A stretch of 7,994 bases of DNA from a bacterium (GCA_025980505.1 JAICXI010000058.1:1-7994), one strand, 5' to 3'. Shown: positions 1 to 6,337, counted from the stretch's first letter. A program made the numbers and translations. Notes: generated by a model not told the origin, from the sequence alone.

Positions 1-2
1 CC

Positions 3-767
3 AACAGCGGTATTTTCATGGTCCTGCACCGTCCCCGGAATCTTTTCCTGCTTTTGGGGTGCGCCCACCAGAATTCCCAGGCTTACGATCCCAAACTTTT
101 GGAGGATCTGCGGGACCTTTGGAAAAGCTGGAGCGAGCCTCTCGAAAGGATGCTCGGGCATCTTCCGGGGGCGGGAAGCCCGCAGGAGGGCCCGGGGGGA
201 GGTCCGCCCCCCTCGAAACCGGAGAAGGGTCCGAATCCCTCCCTGCCGGAGGCCCCCGCCCATTCGGCCGCGGCCAAAGGGGAAGGGCGGCGGCCCCTGG
301 TCCTGGTGGATGAAGTCACCCGCCTGTTCAACCGCGATTATTTCGACGAATGCATCGCCATCGAGGTGGAGCGGGCCAAACGCTATTCCCGCAACATGAG
401 CGTCATTTTCCTGAGTGTGATGCCCAACGGTTCCGCGGCCTTGCCCGGGGACAACTCCGTGGCCACCCAGGTGGCCGAGATCCTTTCCAAAAGCCTGCGG
501 AAAGTGGATTTCATCTGCCGGCTGGAAAAAAACAAATACGGCATCATCCTTCCCGACACGGCCGACAACACCTACGGGGTCATCGCCAAACGTATTTTCA
601 AATTTTTCAAGCTGGTCATGGGGGAGGCGCCTCCCGTCCACTTGAATATCAGCGCCTCCACTTATCCCAAACACGCCACGGACCACCACTCGCTTTTGGA
701 CAGCGCGGAAAAACTGCTCCGGCAGGCGCAGGAAGCGGGGCCCAACAAGGCGGTTTTGCCGGAATAG
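3..767 (+). CDS. Degenerate GGDEF-domain protein, 5' end outside window
   Basis: The frame is open to the left edge, and the first ATG (18) has no ribosome-binding site, so this is probably the C-terminal part of a longer protein. Numbering from that Met, residues 1-50 look like the end of a sensory domain, perhaps GAF, with a helix rich in Leu and Trp. Residues 51-93 are a Pro/Gly-rich low-complexity linker. Residues 94-249 match the GGDEF fold: the opening motif is DEVTRLFNRDYF (98-109), and the later strand ends GIILPDT (175-181). The catalytic GG(D/E)EF segment is replaced by EKNKY (170-174), so diguanylate cyclase activity is not expected. I infer a non-catalytic role in nucleotide binding, dimerisation or protein contact. 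It ends with TAG. The domain assignment is fairly secure; the biological role is unknown. Confidence 0.72.
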   Translation, partial: NSGIFMVLHRPRNLFLLLGCAHQNSQAYDPKLLEDLRDLWKSWSEPLERMLGHLPGAGSPQEGPGGGPPPSKPEKGPNPSLPEAPAHSAAAKGEGRRPLVLVDEVTRLFNRDYFDECIAIEVERAKRYSRNMSVIFLSVMPNGSAALPGDNSVATQVAEILSKSLRKVDFICRLEKNKYGIILPDTADNTYGVIAKRIFKFFKLVMGEAPPVHLNISASTYPKHATDHHSLLDSAEKLLRQAQEAGPNKAVLPE

Positions 768-807
768 CATCGAATTTCAAATGACGGAAATTCCCGCTTG
801 GCGGAAA

Positions 808-822
808 TGAACCCAGGGTTCA
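808..822. repeat. Perfect 15-nt palindrome with A at its centre
   Basis: TGAACCC and GGGTTCA arms of 7 bp flank a single central A at 815. It lies 40 nt after the stop of the GGDEF-like gene. Its centre is 21 bp from that of the next palindrome (836), about two helical turns. It could be half of a paired operator or a weak hairpin. The GAAC...GTTC ends recall Gram-positive LexA boxes, but the spacing is five bases rather than four, so I do not call it one. Confidence 0.45.
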
Positions 823-827
823 AAACA

Positions 828-848
828 AACCGGGAATCCCGGTTGTTT
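828..848 (+). terminator. Hairpin/palindrome after the GGDEF-like gene, possible terminator
   Basis: AACCGGGA (828-835) and TCCCGGTT (837-844) form 8-bp arms around A836. As RNA the innermost pairs must open, leaving a stem of about seven pairs with an AAT loop, followed by TTGTTT. The T tract is short and interrupted, so intrinsic termination is plausible but not strong. The A-rich left flank could make it act in both directions. The exact symmetry also fits a protein-binding site. Confidence 0.42.
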
Positions 849-1014
849 CGCCTCGGGATTCGCGGGCCGCTTTGAAGGATTGAACGGTCCAAATCAAGCC
901 GCGTCGATGGCATGGAGCGGAAACCTGCATCATCCCCCCCGGACGGCTTCCCAAGTTTTCCATTGCGCAAAGCGTGGAATTGCCTAATCTATTGTGCGGT
1001 ATGGAGAACGATCG
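849..1014. other. Non-coding stretch before dprA
   Basis: No gene is supported here; frames that cross it run into dprA out of phase. A poor sigma70-like pair, TTGCGC (963-968) and TAATCT (985-990) with a 16-bp gap, is the best promoter candidate seen for dprA, but it is too weak to call. GGAGAA at 1003-1008 is the dprA ribosome-binding site. Confidence 0.35.
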
Positions 1015-2127
1015 ATGACCCACCGCCAATCCCTCTTGGCCCTGCATTTGACCGGTGTGATCGGCCCGCGCCGCTTGAAGTCCGCCCGGGAAGCCTTTCC
1101 CGATCTCCTGGATCTATTCGGCGCTTCCGAGGAAAAACTTGCCCAATTGCCGGATTGGACGGCCGCTTGCGCCCGGAAGGTCCTGGCTTTAAAAGAACCC
1201 CTGCGTCGGGTGGAAGAGGAGTTGGAAAGGGCGGAACAGTCGGGCATTCAAGCGGTGGTGGAAGGCGAGGATGGATTCCCTGCGGTTTTCAACGACCTCT
1301 ACGATCCCCCCTTTGTGCTTTGGCGAAAAGGGAAGTACCTTCCGGAAGACGAAAAGTCCATCGCCGTTGTGGGCTGCCGCAAACCCAGCGCTTATGGCCG
1401 GCAGATCGCCTTGCGCCTGGCGGAAGACATCGCCAAGGCCGGCTATACGGTGGTTTCGGGGCTCGCCCGCGGGATCGATTCGCTGGCCCACCAGGGGGCG
1501 CTGCACCATCCCAAGGGCCGGACGGTGGCTTTCCTCGGCAGCGGGCTCCTCAACCTTTATCCACCTGAAAACGGCCCCTTGGCGGAGGCGGTGGCGAAAA
1601 GGGGTGCGCTTTTCAGCGAATATCCGCTGCAGGCCAGGCCCCTGGCCCTCCATTTCCCCCAGCGCAACCGGCTGATCAGCGGCGCCGCCAAAGGCGTCCT
1701 GGTGGTGGAGGCCAAGAAGGACAGCGGCTCCTTCATCACGGTGGACCACGCCTTGGAACAGGGGCGGGCGGTCTTTGCGGTGCCCGGGCCCATCCACAAC
1801 GCCCAGTCGGAAGGCGCCCACGCCTTGATCCAGCAGGGGGCCAAGTTGGTCATGGGCGCGGAGGACATTTTTCACGAGCTTCACGACCTGGGGGCGGAAG
1901 CGGTTTATAAGTCCAGGAGCCTGAAGGCCTCCCCATCCCCGGGGGAAATCCAGACGACGGAGGAGGAAAAAAAGGTGTTGGACAAGCTGGGTTATACTCC
2001 CCTGCACGTGGATGCGCTGGCCCGCGAAGCCGGCGTCGCTTTGCGGCGCTTGAACGAAATCTTGCTGCTGCTGGAAATGAAGGGGTTGGTGCAGCAGGCG
2101 CCGGGACATTGTTACTTCAAAGTTTGA
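1015..2127 (+). CDS. dprA: DNA-processing protein DprA (Smf)
   Basis: DprA binds incoming single-stranded DNA in the cytoplasm, protects it and loads RecA during natural transformation; it is also widespread in bacteria not known to be competent. The start chosen is ATG 1015, which has GGAGAA at 1003-1008 and begins MTHRQSLLALHL like family members. A GTG at 994 in the same frame lacks this signal. The 370-aa product has an N-terminal helical region (about 1-75) and a Rossmann-like DprA core (about 80-290). The core contains VVGCRKPSAYG (from 118), SGLARGIDS (from 148), LYPPENGPLAEA, SEYPL, FPQRNRLISG and LEQGRAVFAVPG. A winged-helix C-terminus covers about 305-370. All core motifs are intact. 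topA follows 240 bp downstream with its own promoter. Competence itself cannot be inferred from this gene alone. Confidence 0.96.
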   Translation: MTHRQSLLALHLTGVIGPRRLKSAREAFPDLLDLFGASEEKLAQLPDWTAACARKVLALKEPLRRVEEELERAEQSGIQAVVEGEDGFPAVFNDLYDPPFVLWRKGKYLPEDEKSIAVVGCRKPSAYGRQIALRLAEDIAKAGYTVVSGLARGIDSLAHQGALHHPKGRTVAFLGSGLLNLYPPENGPLAEAVAKRGALFSEYPLQARPLALHFPQRNRLISGAAKGVLVVEAKKDSGSFITVDHALEQGRAVFAVPGPIHNAQSEGAHALIQQGAKLVMGAEDIFHELHDLGAEAVYKSRSLKASPSPGEIQTTEEEKKVLDKLGYTPLHVDALAREAGVALRRLNEILLLLEMKGLVQQAPGHCYFKV

Positions 2128-2272
2128 CCCCTCCATCCCGGCCTTTTTCGCGCCGCTTTCCCCTCCGGAAGGAATATTTTCAACTTTCCCCGGAATCCTC
2201 AAATGAAAGTATTTCAAAGGGTTTTGGCGATACCGAGCCGCCGGGTTCGGGGGCGCCCCGGCCAGCCGAAAC

Positions 2273-2302
2273 TTGACAAAAGGATGACGCTCTGCCTATT
2301 CT
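2273..2302 (+). promoter_or_regulatory. Sigma70-type promoter for topA
   Basis: A consensus -35 TTGACA (2273-2278) is followed after 18 bp by TATTCT (2297-2302), a 4/6 match to TATAAT. Transcription would start near 2309, giving a leader of about 60 nt. A GC-rich dyad (GCCGGG 2240-2245 with CCCGGC 2257-2262) lies just upstream but has no T tract, so I do not call it a dprA terminator. Nothing else is recognised in 2128-2272. Confidence 0.6.
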
Positions 2303-2367
2303 TCCCACTTATATGAAGCCCCTTGCGGCGGGGTTCCCTCATCAATAAAGCTTGAACGGAGAAGGAC

Positions 2368-3837
2368 GTGGCCAAAGCCAAGGCGAAAAAAAAGGAAGAG
2401 CCGAAGAAGCTGGTGATCGTCGAGTCCCCCTCCAAAGCCAAAACCATCAACAAATACCTCGGAACCGATTACGTGGTCCTGGCCTCCAAGGGCCATTTGA
2501 TCGACCTGCCCAAGAGCAAGTTGGGCGTGGACATCGAAAAAAACTTCGAACCCCAATACATCCCCATCCGGGGCAAGGCTTCCATCATCAAGGAACTGAA
2601 AAAAGCCGCCCAAAAGGCCCAGGCCGTTTACCTGGCCGCGGACCCGGACCGCGAAGGGGAAGCCATCGGCTGGCACATCCGTAATTTCCTCTCCACCCTG
2701 GAGGCCGTCCCCGTTATTTACCGGTTGCGGCTGAATGAAATCACCAAGTCCGCCATCGAGGAAGCCATCAAGTCGCCCAGCGAGGTGGATTTGAACATGG
2801 TGAACGCCCAGCAGGCCCGGCGGGTCCTGGACCGGCTGGTGGGTTACGGCATCAGCCCGCTGCTTTGGAAGAACATCCGCCGGGGCCTCTCGGCCGGAAG
2901 GGTGCAATCGGTGGCCTTGCGGCTTATCTATGAGCGGGAAAAGGAAATCGAGGGGTTCAAACCCGTCGAGTACTGGACCCTGGAAGCCGACTTCACCATG
3001 GAAGACGGCCGGGTAATCCGCACCAAGCTGGCGAAAATTGACGGGGAAAAGCCCGACCTCAAGACCCAGGCCGAGACGCAGGCCCTGATCGAGCGCATCC
3101 GGACGGCGGATTTCAAGGTGTCGGCCTTGCTGCACCGGGACAAGTCCAAGAAACCCCCCATGCCCTTCACCACCTCCAAGCTCCAGCAGGAAGCCTATAA
3201 ACAGCTCCGGTTTGGGGCCCGCAAAACCATGTCGATCGCCCAGGGGCTTTATGAGGGCATCGAGATCGGCGAAGCGGCCCCGGTGGGCTTGATCACCTAT
3301 ATGAGGACGGACTCCAAGAGGGTCTCGCCGGACGCCAAGGCCGAAGCCTCCAAGTTCATCGGCCAGGCCTACGGCGAAAAATACCTGGGCCCAGGGGACC
3401 GGGATACTTCCAGCAAGGGGAAAATCCAGGACGCCCATGAGGCCATCCGTCCCACGTCGGTGTTCCGCACGCCCGAGCAGATGAAGGCTTTCCTGGCGCC
3501 CGAACAATTCAAGCTTTACCAACTGATCTGGGAGGATTTCCTGGCCAGCCAGATGAGCAACGCCCTTTACCGGGAAACCAGCGTGGAAATCGGCGGGAGC
3601 AACGTCGTTTTCCGGGCCACCGGGACCGATACGGTGTTCGACGGCTTCACCAAGGTTTACGAGGAAGCCGCCGACGAGGACAGGAAGGGGGCGGCCGAAG
3701 GGGAAGAGGGCGGGGAAGTCGGCGCCAACAAGCTATCGGGGATCGTCGAGGGGCAAAAAGCCCTTTGGAAGGAACCCGTTCCGGAGCAACATTTCACCCA
3801 GCCGCCGCCGCGTTACACCGACGCCTCCATGGTCTAG
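2368..3837 (+). CDS. topA: DNA topoisomerase I, N-terminal 489 residues, ending at in-frame amber
   Basis: Type IA topoisomerase relaxes negative supercoils by cutting one strand through a 5'-phosphotyrosine. Translation starts at GTG 2368, six bases after GGAG (2358-2361). After a Lys-rich start, the TOPRIM domain begins LVIVESPSKAKTI with Glu19 and Lys23, and its metal motif is D92-P-D94-R-E96 in AADPDREGEAIGWH. The strand-passage domains follow: NAQQARRVLDRLVGYGISPLLW, SAGRVQSVALRL, then the active site GLITYMRTDS with Tyr311. HEAIRPT is also present. A charged insert (about 430-455) precedes PPRYTDASMV, where codon 490 is TAG. In the family this segment continues with Lys and then a GIGRPSTYA loop, which here lies after the stop. 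Terminated here, the product keeps TOPRIM and Tyr311 but lacks that loop and all zinc ribbons, and would probably be inactive. The joined gene spans 2368-4734. Confidence 0.93.
   Translation: MAKAKAKKKEEPKKLVIVESPSKAKTINKYLGTDYVVLASKGHLIDLPKSKLGVDIEKNFEPQYIPIRGKASIIKELKKAAQKAQAVYLAADPDREGEAIGWHIRNFLSTLEAVPVIYRLRLNEITKSAIEEAIKSPSEVDLNMVNAQQARRVLDRLVGYGISPLLWKNIRRGLSAGRVQSVALRLIYEREKEIEGFKPVEYWTLEADFTMEDGRVIRTKLAKIDGEKPDLKTQAETQALIERIRTADFKVSALLHRDKSKKPPMPFTTSKLQQEAYKQLRFGARKTMSIAQGLYEGIEIGEAAPVGLITYMRTDSKRVSPDAKAEASKFIGQAYGEKYLGPGDRDTSSKGKIQDAHEAIRPTSVFRTPEQMKAFLAPEQFKLYQLIWEDFLASQMSNALYRETSVEIGGSNVVFRATGTDTVFDGFTKVYEEAADEDRKGAAEGEEGGEVGANKLSGIVEGQKALWKEPVPEQHFTQPPPRYTDASMV
3835..3837 (+). other. 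topA: In-frame TAG interrupting topA (codon 490)
   Basis: TAG lies between GTC and ACC, in the middle of a conserved topoisomerase I segment. The family reads approximately YT-E-ASLVK-LEE-GIGRPSTYA; here it is YTDASMV-stop-TLEEMGIGRPSTYA in the same frame. AAG (Lys) to TAG is a single base change. TAG also ends the first gene and argB at sensible places in this window, so a general reassignment of amber is unlikely. The options are a recent nonsense mutation, a sequencing or assembly error, local readthrough, or an amber suppressor tRNA. Confidence 0.95.
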
Positions 3838-4734
3838 ACCCTGGAGGAAATGGGCATCGGCCGTCCCTCCACCTATGCGCCGACCCTGCAGACCATCGAA
3901 AGCCGCATGTACGTCAAGAAGGAGAACGGGCGGTTTTTCCTCCAGGAACTGGGGAACCTGGTCCTGGAACTCCTGATGAAGAACTTCCCCAAGATCCTCG
4001 ACTACGAGTTCACGGCCAAGATGGAAAGCGAACTGGACCAGGTGGAATCGGGCGAGCAGGAATGGCGGAAGGTCATCGGCGATTTTTACGCGCCCTTCAA
4101 GGACACCCTGGCTGTGGCTGAAAAGCTCATGGGGGAGGAAAAGTCCAAGATCGAGGTGGTGACCGACATCCCCTGCGAGAAATGCGGGCAGATGATGATC
4201 GTCAAGTGGGGGCGCCACGGCAAGTTCCTGGCCTGCTCCAAGTATCCCGAGTGCCAGAACACCAAGAGCCTGAAGGAAACCACGGACGGTTCCATCCAAG
4301 TGGATACGGACACCAAAACCGACGAAAAGTGCCCCAAGTGCGGGGCCGACATGGTGGTCAAGATGGGCCGGTTCGGCAAATTCCTGGCCTGCTCCAAGTA
4401 TCCCGAGTGCAAGACCGCCAAACCCATCTCCTTGGGGATCAAGTGCCCCTTGGGTTGCGGCGGGGATGTGGTCTCCCGGGGGTCGCGCCGCGGGGTCTTT
4501 TATGGATGCAACAAATACCCGGATTGCAAATTCATTTCCTGGTACAAGCCGGTCAACCGGGCCTGTCCCCAGTGTTCCAACGCGTACCTCGTGGAGAAAT
4601 ACACGAAGACCCTGGGCCCCCACATCTCTTGTCCCAACAAGGAATGCGATTACAAGGAATTCCCCAAGTCGGAGAACCAAGAGACGCCGCCGGCCCCGGC
4701 GGCTTCGGGAGCCGAACCCACTCCGGTTTCTTGA
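3838..4734 (+). CDS. topA: DNA topoisomerase I, C-terminal part after the amber codon, with four zinc ribbons
   Basis: This is the in-frame continuation of topA, codons 491-788 of the joined gene, ending TGA at 4732-4734. It opens TLEEMGIGRPSTYAPTLQTIESRMYV, the DNA-binding loop with the conserved Arg and Thr of GRPST. It then runs through FTAKMESELDQVESG, typical of domain IV ending. Four tetracysteine zinc ribbons follow, starting near residues 603, 655, 693 and 733 (CEKC, CPKC, CPLGC and CPQC). They bind single-stranded DNA in this family. The last 20 residues are a Pro/Ala-rich tail. If made separately, the only nearby start is ATG 3850, with GGAGGA at 3843-3848, which is too close for efficient initiation. 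No catalytic residues are present in this part, so it is not an enzyme by itself. At 788 codons the joined gene has the expected family size, with no other damage visible. Confidence 0.9.
   Translation, partial: TLEEMGIGRPSTYAPTLQTIESRMYVKKENGRFFLQELGNLVLELLMKNFPKILDYEFTAKMESELDQVESGEQEWRKVIGDFYAPFKDTLAVAEKLMGEEKSKIEVVTDIPCEKCGQMMIVKWGRHGKFLACSKYPECQNTKSLKETTDGSIQVDTDTKTDEKCPKCGADMVVKMGRFGKFLACSKYPECKTAKPISLGIKCPLGCGGDVVSRGSRRGVFYGCNKYPDCKFISWYKPVNRACPQCSNAYLVEKYTKTLGPHISCPNKECDYKEFPKSENQETPPAPAASGAEPTPVS
4225..4410 (+). repeat. Exact 30-bp direct repeat in two adjacent topA zinc ribbons
   Basis: Positions 4225-4254 and 4381-4410 are identical over 30 bases and encode FLACSKYPEC in both. With the preceding GGCAA(G/A) the match is 35/36. 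The period is 156 bp, or 52 codons, so recombination between copies would delete or add one zinc ribbon in frame. The surrounding ribbon sequence is related but more diverged. Confidence 0.85.
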
Positions 4735-4753
4735 GTCGAAGAAATTTAAACCA

Positions 4754-4810
4754 CGAAGCCAGGAAGGGCAAAAAGAAAGATCATGAAAAAGGACCGCCTT
4801 CATGGCTTCG
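4754..4810. repeat. Imperfect inverted repeat between topA and argB
   Basis: Arms 4754-4767 (CGAAGCCAGGAAGG) and 4797-4810 are reverse complements at 13 of 14 positions, separated by an A-rich 29-nt loop. There is no T tract, so it is not a classical terminator. It could be an RNA stem-loop that stabilises or attenuates the topA-argB message. It could also be a decayed copy of a dispersed intergenic repeat: its left arm and flank resemble 7680-7693 (12/14 matches). Confidence 0.55.
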
Positions 4811-4836
4811 GGGTTAATCGGGAATTGAAATCATGA
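4783..4836 (+). CDS. Possible 17-residue leader ORF overlapping argB start
   Basis: ATG 4783 opens a 17-codon frame (MKKDRLHGFGVNRELKS) whose TGA overlaps the argB ATG as ATGA (4833-4836). Such overlaps can couple translation of two genes. Its own ribosome-binding site is poor (only AGAAAGA nearby), and it crosses the right arm of the inverted repeat, so chance is a serious alternative. Confidence 0.18.
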   Translation: MKKDRLHGFGVNRELKS

Positions 4837-5699
4837 AAGAATCCATCCAAAAAGCCCAGATCCTGATCGAAGCCTTCCCTTACATCCGCAAGTGGTACGG
4901 CGCCACCGTGGTGGTGAAGTACGGCGGCAGCACGCGCTCGGGTGAGGACGGACTCAAGTCCACCTTGCAGGACATCGTGCTCATGAAATTCGTCGGTATG
5001 CGGCCGGTGGTGGTGCACGGGGGCGGCAAGGACATCACGCGCCTGACCGAGAAACTCGGCATCCGTTCCCAATTCGTGGACGGCCTGCGGGTCACGGACC
5101 TGCCCACCATGGAAGTCGTGGAAATGGTCCTGGGCGGCAAGATCAACAAGGAACTGGTGAGCATGGTGCACCAACTGGGCGGCCAGGCCGTGGGCCTTTC
5201 GGGCAAGGACGGGGCCATGCTGGAGGCCACCCGGGTCACTTCCAAGTCGGGGAAGGATATCGGTTTCGTGGGCAAGGTCTCCAAGGTAAACACGGCCATC
5301 CTGGAAACCTTGGACCGGGAACAATTCATCCCCATCATTGCGCCGTTGGGCATGGGTAAGGACGGCAAGACCTACAACGTCAACGCGGACGAGGCGGCCG
5401 GGGCCATTGCCGGGGCGCTGAAGGCGGAAAAGCTGGTTTTCCTGACCGACGTGCCGGGCCTTTGCAAAAAGAAAGAAGACCCCAAGACGCTGATCTCCAC
5501 GCTCAAGGCAAGGGAAGTTCCGAAGCTCGTCAAAAGCGGCGTGATCGCGGGCGGCATGGTCCCCAAAATCGAAGCCTGCCTGCGGGCCCTGAAAGCGGGC
5601 GTCCGTAAAACCCACATTATTAACGGCACCCTGCCGCACGCGCTTTTGCTGGAAATCTTCACACCCCAGGGCGTTGGAACCGAAATTATCCCGGGATAG
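4833..5699 (+). CDS. argB: Acetylglutamate kinase
   Basis: ArgB phosphorylates N-acetyl-L-glutamate with ATP, the second step of arginine or ornithine synthesis, in the cytoplasm. The 288-aa product has the amino-acid kinase fold throughout. It shows VVVKYGGST with Lys29, HGGGKDI (62-68), the substrate loop DGLRVTD with Arg86, VGLSGKDG (119-126), NVNADEAAGAIA with Asn181 and Asp185, TDVPG, and GGMVPKIEAC. An N-terminal helix (IQKAQILIEAFPYIRKWYG) precedes the first strand, and the C-terminus carries GVGTEI. Both are features of the hexameric, arginine-inhibited ArgB enzymes, so feedback inhibition by arginine is likely (inference). GGGA at 4820-4823 is a modest ribosome-binding site nine bases before ATG. 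It starts 98 bp after topA without a clear promoter or terminator between, so co-transcription is possible. It ends with TAG at the normal family end. Confidence 0.96.
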   Translation: MKESIQKAQILIEAFPYIRKWYGATVVVKYGGSTRSGEDGLKSTLQDIVLMKFVGMRPVVVHGGGKDITRLTEKLGIRSQFVDGLRVTDLPTMEVVEMVLGGKINKELVSMVHQLGGQAVGLSGKDGAMLEATRVTSKSGKDIGFVGKVSKVNTAILETLDREQFIPIIAPLGMGKDGKTYNVNADEAAGAIAGALKAEKLVFLTDVPGLCKKKEDPKTLISTLKAREVPKLVKSGVIAGGMVPKIEACLRALKAGVRKTHIINGTLPHALLLEIFTPQGVGTEIIPG

Positions 5700-5705
5700 T
5701 CCCGG
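5691..5705 (+). terminator. Short stem-loop over the argB stop codon
   Basis: CCGGGA (5691-5696) pairs with TCCCGG (5700-5705), with the stop TAG as the three-base loop. Only ATTTCCTT follows, so this is weak as an intrinsic terminator. It is nevertheless the only hairpin seen between argB and the nrdR promoter. Confidence 0.3.
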
Positions 5706-5763
5706 ATTTCCTTGATTTGCCCCCCCATCCCTTGACAGTTCTTTTCCGGTAACCACCTACCTA

Positions 5764-5772
5764 TGGTATAAT
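5764..5772 (+). promoter_or_regulatory. Extended -10 promoter for nrdR
   Basis: TGGTATAAT is a perfect TATAAT (5767-5772) with the TGn extension, which can work without a good -35. The best -35 at normal spacing is a poor TTCCGG (5744-5749). A consensus TTGACA sits at 5732-5737, but 29 bp away, too far to pair with this -10. It may belong to a second, weaker start. The predicted leader is about 35 nt. No palindrome resembling an NrdR box is seen. Confidence 0.62.
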
Positions 5773-5813
5773 CCGGCCCGTTGTCAAACACCCCAATGGG
5801 TTGAGGGTTCCAA

Positions 5814-6272
5814 ATGAAATGCCCCTTTTGCGGACACCAGGAAGACAAGGTGATGGATTCCAGACCCAGCAAAGGAGGGTCCGCCATCCGCCGCCGGCGG
5901 GAGTGCCTCCAGTGCCAAAAGCGGTTCACCACTTACGAGCAAATCGAAGAAATCCTTCCCATGGTGGTGAAGCGCGACGGCCGGCGGGAGCCCTTTGACC
6001 GCTTGAAGATCGTAGCGGGCATCCGCAAGGCCGTGGAGAAGCGGCCGGTTTCCTCCGAGAAAATCGAGGCTTTGGTGGATGACATTGAAAACACCCTCAT
6101 GGAACGGGCCGCCAAGGAAATCAACTCCACCGAAATCGGGGAAATGGTGATGAACCGCTTGAAGGAACTGGACGACGTGGCTTATGTGCGGTTTGCCAGC
6201 GTCTACCGCCAGTTCAAGGATATCAACGCCTTCATGGATGAAGTGAAAAAGCTCCTCAACCGCAAGAGCTGA
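5814..6272 (+). CDS. nrdR: Transcriptional repressor NrdR
   Basis: NrdR senses ATP/dATP and represses ribonucleotide reductase genes. The 152-aa product has the usual family length and architecture. The N-terminal zinc ribbon has Cys3-x2-Cys6 and Cys31-x2-Cys34 (CPFCG and CLQCQ) with the basic RRRRE stretch between, followed by FTTYEQ. An ATP-cone covers about 49-139, starting VVKRDGRREPFDRLKI and including EINSTEIGEMVMNRL and DDVAYVRFASVYRQF. Start ATG 5814 has GAGGG at 5803-5807. No nrdA/B/D/J gene lies in the window, so its targets must be elsewhere. A DUF1015 gene follows after 65 bp with no visible terminator, suggesting a shared transcript. Confidence 0.97.
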   Translation: MKCPFCGHQEDKVMDSRPSKGGSAIRRRRECLQCQKRFTTYEQIEEILPMVVKRDGRREPFDRLKIVAGIRKAVEKRPVSSEKIEALVDDIENTLMERAAKEINSTEIGEMVMNRLKELDDVAYVRFASVYRQFKDINAFMDEVKKLLNRKS

Positions 6273-6337
6273 AATCCGTGGTTGGTTCCAGGCTCATGGC
6301 CGTCCGTAAAACCTCATGACAACAGAAAGGCAGCATC

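Noticed and set aside
808..822. LexA (SOS) box
   Set aside because: The GAAC and GTTC halves are five bases apart instead of the four of the Gram-positive type box, and the site lies about 190 bp from the dprA start.
963..990. TTGCGC-N16-TAATCT as the dprA promoter
   Set aside because: The -10 matches the consensus at only three positions and the spacing is short, so it is not better than chance.
994..1014. GTG at 994 as the dprA start
   Set aside because: It lacks a ribosome-binding site. ATG 1015 has GGAGAA at a proper distance and matches the family N-terminus.
2240..2262. GC-rich dyad GCCGGG/CCCGGC as a terminator for dprA
   Set aside because: There is no T tract after it, the loop is itself GC-rich, and it lies immediately before the topA -35 box.
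2203..2316. A 37-codon + strand frame in the dprA-topA spacer
   Set aside because: It has a poor ribosome-binding site, spans the topA promoter, shows a composition typical of non-coding sequence, and has no recognisable similarity.
2296..3522. A 408-residue open frame on the minus strand opposite topA
   Set aside because: It is antisense to strongly conserved topoisomerase codons, has no recognisable domain, and is explained by GC-rich codon bias keeping the reverse frame open. The same applies to the long minus-strand frames at 1189-2217, 3733-4803 and 4800-5756.
3835..3837. Genome-wide reassignment of TAG to an amino acid, or pyrrolysine
   Set aside because: TAG ends argB exactly at the normal family C-terminus and also ends the first gene. 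No other in-frame TAG interrupts conserved genes in the window.
3827..3839. CCATGGTCTAGA looks like joined NcoI and XbaI cloning sites, suggesting vector or engineered sequence
   Set aside because: The flanking residues on both sides match the topoisomerase I family in the same frame with no insertion, so this is native coding sequence apart from the one changed base.
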